From Acidobacteriota bacterium (GTDB taxonomy: Bacteria; Acidobacteriota; Terriglobia; Acidiferrales; UBA7541), in contig PKWH01000186.1 of the NCBI GenBank assembly GCA_003131985.1, forward strand, positions 23,751-29,033: a stretch of DNA of 5,283 nt. The letters run 5' to 3'. Under the pieces are notes generated by a model. The model made no database searches. It was not told where the DNA came from and worked only from the letters and a program-made list of their open reading frames with translations. The stretch's first letter is position 1. Each line of letters starts with the position of its first letter. Positions 1 to 4,039 of this stretch are shown here, piece after piece. Position numbers and translations under genes: made by a program.

Positions 1-312
1 GCCACCAAAGTGGAAGTCCAGCTCGCGTATGCCATTGGCGTTGCCGAGCCGGTTTCCGTAATGGCGGACACCTTCGGCACCGGAACCATCCCGAATTCCC
101 AGATCACCGAGATCATTCGCGCGTTCTTCAAGCTCACGCCCAAGGGAATCATCGAAACGCTCGATCTCCGCCGCCCGATCTACCGTCAAACAGCTTCCTA
201 CGGTCATTTCGGCCGCACCGGCCCTGGCTTCACCTGGGAGAAAACAGATAAAGCCCAAGCCATCAAGAAAGAAGCAGGCTCGCGCGGGGCAGTAGCAGTG
301 TCGCGCAGCTAA
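1..312 (+). CDS. metK: S-adenosylmethionine synthetase, C-terminal fragment (5' end outside window)
   Basis: MetK makes S-adenosylmethionine from methionine and ATP in the cytoplasm, releasing phosphate and pyrophosphate. The reading frame is open from base 1 and gives about 103 residues to a TAA stop. They match the C-terminal domain of the family: an A-Y-A-I-G-V-A-E-P stretch near the start, then D-T-F-G-T-G, then the hallmark D-L-R-R-P-I-Y-R-Q-T followed by Y-G-H-F-G-R, and W-E-K-T-D near the end. The catalytic N-terminal motifs lie to the left of the window. The last ~20 residues (K/A/S/R-rich) go a little beyond the usual W-E-K-T-D-K ending and look unstructured. The GTG at base 10 is an internal Val codon, not a start. 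The next gene, ahcY, acts in the same methyl cycle. Identity is very secure; only completeness is limited by the window edge. Confidence 0.96.
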   Translation, partial: ATKVEVQLAYAIGVAEPVSVMADTFGTGTIPNSQITEIIRAFFKLTPKGIIETLDLRRPIYRQTASYGHFGRTGPGFTWEKTDKAQAIKKEAGSRGAVAVSRS

Positions 313-356
313 ATTTTCCGTGTTGTCCGGTTTTGTAAGGTCTAAGTTTCGTGGCG

Positions 357-394
357 CTGGATTGCCCTGACGACACAACGGGTTCCAGGTTTTT
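357..394 (+). terminator. Possible intrinsic terminator after metK
   Basis: An interrupted hairpin can be drawn: CTGGA (357-361) pairs with TCCAG (384-388), and inside it CCC (365-367) pairs with GGG (380-382), leaving a 12-base loop. It is followed by one G and a run of five Ts (390-394). Position and T-run suit a terminator 45 bases after the metK stop. The stem is interrupted and no folding energy was computed, so this is only plausible. Confidence 0.35.
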
Positions 395-401
395 ATGTAG
401 C

Positions 402-419
402 GCCGGGCTTTAGCCCGGC
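402..419. repeat. Perfect GC-rich palindrome between metK and ahcY
   Basis: GCCGGGC (402-408) and GCCCGGC (413-419) form a perfect 7-bp stem around a TTTA loop. The T and A at the loop edges could add an eighth pair. A T-rich stretch follows on the + strand (421-436, broken by G and C), so it could also help end metK transcripts. From general recollection, palindromes of this GCCGGGCTTTAGCCCGGC form recur between genes in Acidobacteriota genomes, which would make it a REP-like dispersed element. Only one copy is present here, so dispersal is not shown by this window. Confidence 0.6.
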
Positions 420-423
420 ATCT

Positions 424-450
424 TGGTTTTCGTTTTTCGGTGGCTATACT
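424..450 (+). promoter_or_regulatory. Possible ahcY promoter
   Basis: TATACT at 445-450 is a good -10 candidate. Upstream, TTGGTT at 424-429 could be a -35 element, but its 15-base spacing is short and it matches TTGACA only in the first three bases. The sequence after it (451-480) is AT-rich. It would give a leader of about 30 bases before the ahcY GTG. The call rests on the -10 and position only. Confidence 0.3.
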
Positions 451-489
451 TAAATTTCTCCGCACAATTAAAAATTAAAGGGAGTTCTC

Positions 490-1767
490 GTGGAAACGAC
501 TGCACCAAAGCTGACCGGCGATGTGAAGGACCTTGCCCTAGCCGAAAAAGGCAAACGCAAAATCGAATGGGCCAATCAGCACATGCCCGTTCTGCAACTC
601 ATCCGCAAACAATTCATAAAAGAACAGCCTCTCAAGGGCATTCGCATGTCCGCCTGCCTGCACGTCACCAGCGAGACGGCCAACTTGGCCATCACTCTGC
701 GCGACGGCGGCGCCGACGTTGTCCTTTGCGCCTCCAATCCGCTTTCCACCCAGGACGAAGTCGCTGCCTCTCTAGTCAAGGACTACAGCATCCCGACGTT
801 CGCCATCAAGGGCGAAGACAACGCCACCTATTACGCGCACATCAACGCCGCGCTCGATCACAAGCCCCAAATCACCATGGACGATGGCGCCGACCTCGTC
901 ACCATCCTGCTCACCAAGCGCCCCGATCTCGTAAAGAACATCATCGGCGGCACCGAAGAAACCACCACGGGCGTAATCCGCCTTCGCGCCATGGCCAAAG
1001 ACGGCACGCTGAAATATCCCATCGTCGCCGTGAACGACGCACTCACCAAGCATCTCTTCGACAATCGCTATGGCACCGGCCAGTCCTCGATTGACGGCGT
1101 CCTCCGCGCCACGAACCTTCTAATCGCAGGCCTTCGCGTGGTCGTCTCCGGCTACGGCTGGTGCGGCAAAGGCGTCGCCATGCGCGCCAAAGGCCACGGA
1201 GCTGACGTCATCATCACCGAAATCAATCCCGTCCGCGCTCTCGAAGCTGTGATGGACGGTTTCCGCGTGATGCCCATGGCCGAAGCCGCTAAAATCGGCG
1301 ACATCTTCATCACCGTCACCGGCAACAAATCAATTCTCACGCACGACCATTTCGAAAGAATGAAAGACGGCGCGGTCATCGCCAACTCCGGCCACTTCAA
1401 CGTTGAGATCGACATCCCCGCGCTAGAAAAGCTATCCAGCTCGAAAAAGCCGGTTCGCCCCTTCGTCGACGAATACGTGATGAAAGATGGCCGCAAGCTC
1501 TACCTTCTCGGCGAAGGCCGCCTAATCAACCTCGCCGCCGCCGAAGGCCACCCCGCTTCCGTGATGGACATGAGCTTCGCCAACCAGGCGTTGGCCTCCG
1601 AATACCTGGTCAAGAACGCCAGCAGTCTCAAGCACGAGGTCTATTCCGTCCCCGAGAATATCGACCGCCATATCGCAAAGCTTAAGCTGGACTCCATGGG
1701 CATCCAGGTCGATAAGCTCACCCCCGACCAAGAGCAGTACCTAGCCTCCTGGTCCGAAGGCACTTAA
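490..1767 (+). CDS. ahcY: Adenosylhomocysteinase (S-adenosylhomocysteine hydrolase), short form
   Basis: A cytoplasmic NAD-dependent enzyme that reversibly splits S-adenosylhomocysteine into adenosine and homocysteine, relieving product inhibition of methyltransferases. It has 425 residues. Substrate-domain landmarks are C-L-H-V-T (His58), S-N-P-L-S-T-Q-D-E-V-A-A (82-93), D-D-G near 131, E-E-T-T-T-G (156-161) and V-N-D-A-L-T-K (Lys187) with Asp191. The NAD fold has V-S-G-Y-G-W-C-G-K-G (219-228). G-H-F-N-V-E-I-D (His302) and A-E-G-H-P (His354) complete the site. The family's Cys195 position (human numbering) is Thr196 within Y-G-T-G-Q-S. The protein ends W-S-E-G-T without the Lys/Tyr tail that reaches the partner subunit's NAD in long forms. 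Both traits fit the archaeal/Thermotoga-like class and are not damage. The start is GTG, with AAAGGGAG ending five bases before it. It follows metK by 177 bases and converges on the lipocalin-like gene with a 26-base gap. A decayed copy of its 3' end lies at 3425-3503. Confidence 0.97.
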   Translation: METTAPKLTGDVKDLALAEKGKRKIEWANQHMPVLQLIRKQFIKEQPLKGIRMSACLHVTSETANLAITLRDGGADVVLCASNPLSTQDEVAASLVKDYSIPTFAIKGEDNATYYAHINAALDHKPQITMDDGADLVTILLTKRPDLVKNIIGGTEETTTGVIRLRAMAKDGTLKYPIVAVNDALTKHLFDNRYGTGQSSIDGVLRATNLLIAGLRVVVSGYGWCGKGVAMRAKGHGADVIITEINPVRALEAVMDGFRVMPMAEAAKIGDIFITVTGNKSILTHDHFERMKDGAVIANSGHFNVEIDIPALEKLSSSKKPVRPFVDEYVMKDGRKLYLLGEGRLINLAAAEGHPASVMDMSFANQALASEYLVKNASSLKHEVYSVPENIDRHIAKLKLDSMGIQVDKLTPDQEQYLASWSEGT

Positions 1768-1793
1768 TCTTCGCGCCCTAATTGGGTAGTGAA

Positions 1794-2330
1794 TTATCTC
1801 TCTGTTCGCTTGGACCCGCTCCATTCGAGATAAGACTTCCATTCGCTTTGACCGGGCATACGTATCTGAAACTTTCCCGACATGATGGCACCGTTCAACT
1901 CATACATGAGCCGGAATTCAGGCCCAGGCTGACTGCTGTCCGAAAGGAAGATCGCAGTCGTCGCATCTGGAGTTGAAACGTTGTAATGGATGACGTGCCC
2001 TTCGTTATCGAAGTAAATTGCTTTGAACGGCTGTCCCGGCGCGTCTTGATAGATATAGAGCAAGTCGCCGTGGCCGCAGTCGAAGTTTGCCGGACCCTTG
2101 CATCCGGGATCGTTCGTGCTGTGACGCGCGAGAACGTGATCCCCAAGCTCGCTCGCGAAAGTGTAAGTGCCCGTCCCCGAAACGTTTTGGCCGCCTGTGA
2201 CCTTCGCTTCCCAAGTGCCCTGCAGGAACGAAAGCGATTTCCATGGGTTTGTCGGTGACGATGGCGTACTTTGCGCGAGAACTGGCAGCGCGACGAGGAA
2301 CAACGGAAGAATCCGAGCGATCATTTTCAT
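1794..2330 (-). CDS. Secreted lipocalin-like / DUF1579-like protein
   Basis: A 178-residue protein with a clear Sec signal peptide: a basic start (M-K-M-I-A-R), a hydrophobic core at about 7-17, and an A-x-A-type site V-L-A|Q-S after residue 19. The mature part starts with a Ser/Pro/Thr-rich linker, then F-L-Q-G-T-W-E (35-41), the typical opening strand of DUF1579/lipocalin-like beta-barrels, followed by alternating strands such as G-T-Y-T-F and F-K-A-I-Y-F-D and a final K-S-Y-L-E-W. Cys77 and Cys85 could form a disulfide after export. It probably binds a small hydrophobic ligand in the periplasm, but ligand and function are unknown. The ATG is preceded by AAAGGA eight bases upstream and overlaps the TGA of the VOC gene by one base, so translation is probably coupled. 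It is the last gene of the arsR-type operon. The export signal is secure; the family call is by pattern only. Confidence 0.8.
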   Translation of the reverse strand: MKMIARILPLFLVALPVLAQSTPSSPTNPWKSLSFLQGTWEAKVTGGQNVSGTGTYTFASELGDHVLARHSTNDPGCKGPANFDCGHGDLLYIYQDAPGQPFKAIYFDNEGHVIHYNVSTPDATTAIFLSDSSQPGPEFRLMYELNGAIMSGKFQIRMPGQSEWKSYLEWSGSKRTER

Positions 2331-2830
2331 CAGTCTTGTCCTTTCAACTGCGCGGCAAATCCGCGCAAGCGTCGTTCGACTTCTCTCTGCGTGAGCACTT
2401 CGTTAACCTTAGAGAGAGCCCATACGTGCCCGAAGGGATCGCGAACCCAACCGTACCGGTCGCCCCAAAACATATCTGCAGGAGGCATGGCGGGAAGCGC
2501 GCCATGATCGATGGCTCGTTTAAATGCCGAGTCCACGTCGGGAACTCCAATCTGAAACACGCACGTCGAACCCGACAATGTTTCTGGTGAGGCGAGCAGG
2601 GACGCTTCCAGTTTTTTCCATTGCTGGGCAGGCTCCTCCGTCGAGACCTGCACGAACGAATCCCATATCTTGAGGTGTATGTGTTCGCCGGCGCCGCTCA
2701 GCGAGGGAGAACGGTAGAGCACCTCGGCGGCGAATGCGTGCGTATAAAACGAGACGGCTTCCGCGGCGTCTCGAACGATGAGATGCGGCACAATGATGCC
2801 GGGCGCCGGTACGGAACCTTTAACGGCCAT
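2330..2830 (-). CDS. VOC-superfamily (glyoxalase/PhnB-like) protein
   Basis: A 166-residue cytoplasmic protein of the vicinal-oxygen-chelate fold, close to the PhnB-like or 'glyoxalase/bleomycin resistance' type. Visible features are P-H-L-I-V-R-D-A-A-E-A-V-S-F-Y (15-29), H-I-H-L-K-I-W-D (50-57), a V-P-D-V-D-S-A-F helix start (96-103), and the diagnostic M-P-P-A-D-M-F-W-G-D-R-Y-G (115-127) with D-P-F-G-H-V-W (131-137). The C-terminal helix is charged. His16 and His135 are candidate metal ligands by analogy, but the substrate cannot be told: members include isomerases, lyases, dioxygenases and binding proteins. The start is placed at the ATG at 2830 because AAAGGAG lies six bases upstream; a TTG 18 bases earlier would put that Shine-Dalgarno inside the gene. 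The start overlaps the regulator's end by 11 bases and the stop overlaps the next ATG by one, so all three genes should be co-expressed. Confidence 0.88.
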   Translation of the reverse strand: MAVKGSVPAPGIIVPHLIVRDAAEAVSFYTHAFAAEVLYRSPSLSGAGEHIHLKIWDSFVQVSTEEPAQQWKKLEASLLASPETLSGSTCVFQIGVPDVDSAFKRAIDHGALPAMPPADMFWGDRYGWVRDPFGHVWALSKVNEVLTQREVERRLRGFAAQLKGQD

Positions 2831-3176
2831 GACGCTCTCCTTTCCCAACCCTTTTCTTGCGCTGCTCTCCGGTCAGCGGTACAAAGCTCCAGGCGTGGCC
2901 CGCCGGGTCTATCAGGGTTCGATACTTGTCTGACCACTCCAAAACGTATTTCAATGGGCGCGGTGTCAGCTTGTAACGCTGCTCGAGGCCGACACGGTGA
3001 GAGGAGACGAGGCCGGCATCCCTCAGCTCCTTAAGGTGTTGCGAGATGGCAGGTTGCGACATCTCGAACTCGGCTGTCAGTTCCTTGACCGAGCGCGCGG
3101 CAATCGCTAATAGCGAGATGATGCCTCTCCGCGTTGGATGGGCGATTGCCTTGAACACCGAGTCTACTGACGGCAT
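2820..3176 (-). CDS. ArsR-family winged-helix transcriptional regulator (SdpR-like, no metal-site cysteines)
   Basis: A 118-residue DNA-binding repressor-type protein. It begins with V-F-K-A-I-A-H-P-T-R-R (7-17), the standard opening helix of the family, then S-V-K-E-L-T (29-34). The recognition helix is M-S-Q-P-A-I-S-Q-H-L-K-E-L (39-51), and the wing is G-L-V-S-S-H-R-V-G-L-E-Q-R-Y-K-L (55-70). There is no cysteine and no ELCxCDL metal site, so it is not a classical arsenic or metal sensor; it resembles ArsR proteins paired with VOC or SRPBCC partners. The C-terminal K/R-rich tail follows W-S-F-V-P. The ATG at 3176 is preferred because AAGGA lies seven bases upstream; an in-frame ATG at 3200 would fall on the proposed -10 element. 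It is the first gene of a three-gene operon and overlaps the VOC gene by 11 bases. It probably represses its own operon through the palindrome at 3201-3216; its inducing signal is unknown. Confidence 0.92.
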   Translation of the reverse strand: MPSVDSVFKAIAHPTRRGIISLLAIAARSVKELTAEFEMSQPAISQHLKELRDAGLVSSHRVGLEQRYKLTPRPLKYVLEWSDKYRTLIDPAGHAWSFVPLTGEQRKKRVGKGERHGR

Positions 3177-3184
3177 AAGCAAAT

Positions 3185-3224
3185 CCTTATCCACAACCAT
3201 ATAAGGAAAGCCTTATGAGTACAA
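3185..3224 (-). promoter_or_regulatory. Promoter and putative autoregulatory operator of the arsR-type operon
   Basis: ATAAGG (3201-3206) and CCTTAT (3211-3216) form a perfect inverted repeat around AAAG. A third identical half-site, CCTTAT, lies at 3185-3190. Reading the - strand, TTGTAC (3224-3219) and TATGGT (3201-3196) are separated by 17 bases and make a reasonable though weak -35/-10 pair. The palindrome fills the spacer, the classical place for an ArsR-type repressor. Transcription would start near 3190, leaving a leader of roughly 14 bases before the ATG at 3176. The half-sites are seen directly; the function is inferred from position next to a wHTH gene. The 3185-3190 copy also contains the regulator's Shine-Dalgarno, so its match may be partly coincidental. 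Confidence 0.6.
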
Positions 3225-3286
3225 GCGTTAAGTTGCGAGCACCGAAGCGGAGTGTTAGCCGGAGGTACGCTAATTGCCGGTTCCTA

Positions 3287-3389
3287 GCGAGTGGTCGGCA
3301 AACCGGAAGTTGGCCAGAAACGGGTTTTGGGAAGTGAAGCTTTGGGGGTTCTGGGCGAGTGGTCGGCAACTCGGAAGTTGGGCACGAAA
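3287..3389. repeat. Two imperfect direct repeats, period 68 bases
   Basis: Copy 1 (3287-3320) and copy 2 (3355-3389) share GCGAGTGGTCGGCAA, then GGAAGTTGG, and both end in GAAA; they differ by a few substitutions and one inserted base. The starts are 68 bases apart. Just outside, CCTAGCGA (3283-3290) and TCGCTAGG (3393-3400) are exact reverse complements bracketing the pair. A shorter echo, GCGAGTGG, occurs at 3994-4001 after the PilZ gene. It could be a small intergenic repeat family or the remains of a local duplication. It has no coding sense, and its function is unknown. Confidence 0.65.
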
Positions 3390-3424
3390 TCCTCGCTAGG
3401 TTCGAAGTATCCTGTCAGTCTCAA

Positions 3425-3503
3425 CTCGACGGCATGGGCATCCAGGTCGGTAAGTTCACCAAGACCAAGAACAATACCTCGCCCCTGGTCCGAAGGCACC
3501 TAA
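3425..3503 (+). pseudogene. Decayed duplicate of the ahcY 3' end
   Basis: This stretch aligns with the last 81 bases of ahcY (1687-1767), covering its final 26 codons and stop. By hand about 68 of 81 alignment columns agree. Shared blocks include CATGGGCATCCAGGTCG, GACCAAGA and CCTGGTCCGAAGGCAC, and both end in TAA. Two single-base deletions break the frame: the first part still reads L-D-G-M-G-I-Q-V-G-K-F-T in one frame and the end reads W-S-E-G-T-stop in another. Similarity fades upstream of 3425 and stops at the TAA, so only the tail of the enzyme is present. It cannot make a functional protein. It is in the same orientation as ahcY and lies about 1.66 kb downstream, with the arsR operon between the two copies. 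Confidence 0.85.
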
Positions 3504-3582
3504 ACCAGAAACCTGGGTCCAAATACCCGCGTATCTCCAAAGACACAGTTTCGCCTTGAAGCTTTGAGAATTCCGCGCAGAC

Positions 3583-3966
3583 TTGTTACGTTTATTCGTG
3601 CCCATCGTGCCCCCTCCCGACTTACGCCCGCAGAATCGCAGGCGTAGCAAACGTGCCCAGATCAGGATCCCGGTCTTGGTTCGACTCCGTGGCTCCAACA
3701 AGGCTTCCGTTTCTGAAAAGACAGAAGCCATAATCGTGAATGACCACGGAGCGCTGATACTTCTGGCGACTGCCGTGGAGATCGATCAGATAATCCACAT
3801 TGAGAATCCCACCAACGCGGAAGAATTGCTTTGCCGGGTCATCAGCCGAGGCGATAGCTTCATGGGCAAGACGCAGATTGGGGTCGAATTTATCGTGCCC
3901 ACACCCGGATTTTGGCGCATCCCCAAGTCTAAAGATTCAGAATCAGACGGACGTCCGAAAAAGTGA
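3583..3966 (+). CDS. Small PilZ-domain protein with degenerate c-di-GMP motif
   Basis: A protein of up to 127 residues made almost only of a PilZ beta-barrel. PilZ domains usually bind cyclic di-GMP through an arginine motif and D-x-S-x-x-G. Here the basic motif R-R-R-S-K-R (19-24) is followed by strands I-R-I-P-V-L-V-R-L, then I-V-N-D-H-G-A-L-I (51-59), where Ile and Asn replace the usual Asp and Ser. Later come E-E-L-L-C-R-V-I, I-G-V-E-F (99-103) and P-G-F-W-R-I (108-113). This V-N-x-H-G-A-L-I plus G-V-E-F plus F-W-R-I pattern is a type I associate with Acidobacteriota; ligand binding may be altered or lost. The start is uncertain: the TTG at 3583 has no good Shine-Dalgarno, and GTG at 3598 or 3607 would keep the whole domain. 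The tail after W-R-I is short and charged and lacks the longer ending I expect in relatives. It stands alone and converges on the permease gene. Confidence 0.8.
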   Translation: MLRLFVPIVPPPDLRPQNRRRSKRAQIRIPVLVRLRGSNKASVSEKTEAIIVNDHGALILLATAVEIDQIIHIENPTNAEELLCRVISRGDSFMGKTQIGVEFIVPTPGFWRIPKSKDSESDGRPKK

Positions 3967-3979
3967 CGCATCCTGCGTC
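3965..3979. terminator. Short palindrome between convergent genes, possible terminator
   Basis: GACGCA (3965-3970) and TGCGTC (3974-3979) form a perfect 6-bp stem with a 3-base loop, starting inside the TGA stop of the PilZ gene. It lies in the 73-base gap between two convergent genes, where a shared terminator would be expected. There is no T-run on either side, so it is not a standard intrinsic terminator and may be only a stem that slows polymerase or protects the mRNA end. Confidence 0.35.
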
Positions 3980-4039
3980 CATGAGTTTACCGAGCGAGTG
4001 GATTGTTTCCGAGCGCGTCATACGTGCCCTATTCCACTA

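Larger units (their letters stand above)
3177..3582. other. 406-base gap without an intact gene
   Basis: From left to right this gap holds the arsR operon leader, promoter and operator (3177-3224), about 60 bases with nothing recognisable, two imperfect direct repeats (3287-3389), a decayed ahcY 3' end (3425-3503), and about 80 bases before the PilZ frame. Overlapping frames on both strands (for example 3291-3503 + and 3284-3499 -) have no convincing Shine-Dalgarno and no family resemblance beyond the ahcY tail, so none is called as a gene. No convincing promoter for the PilZ gene was found; a TTGAAG at 3556-3561 has no good -10 partner. Confidence 0.7.

Noticed and set aside
313..489. Possible SAH or SAM riboswitch upstream of ahcY
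   Set aside because: The gap is of suitable length and lies before the right gene, but I could not find the conserved core of known SAH or SAM riboswitch classes. Only ordinary hairpins are visible. A covariance-model search would settle it.
423..1094. Long + strand frame (223 residues) overlapping ahcY
   Set aside because: It is an out-of-frame reading of ahcY, very rich in Arg, His and Ser as expected from a GC-rich shadow, with no family resemblance.
1768..1793. CCCTAATTGGG as a bidirectional terminator between ahcY and the lipocalin-like gene
   Set aside because: Only about two to three G-C pairs around AATT with a mismatch, and no T-run on either strand.
3284..3499. Frames on both strands through the repeat and ahcY-tail region as small genes
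   Set aside because: They lack Shine-Dalgarno sites, and their content is explained by the direct repeats and by sense or antisense reading of the ahcY-tail fragment.
3505..3528. Overlapping small hairpins (CCAG/CTGG and GGGT/ACCC) after the ahcY-tail fragment
   Set aside because: Stems of four pairs only and no T-run; expected by chance.
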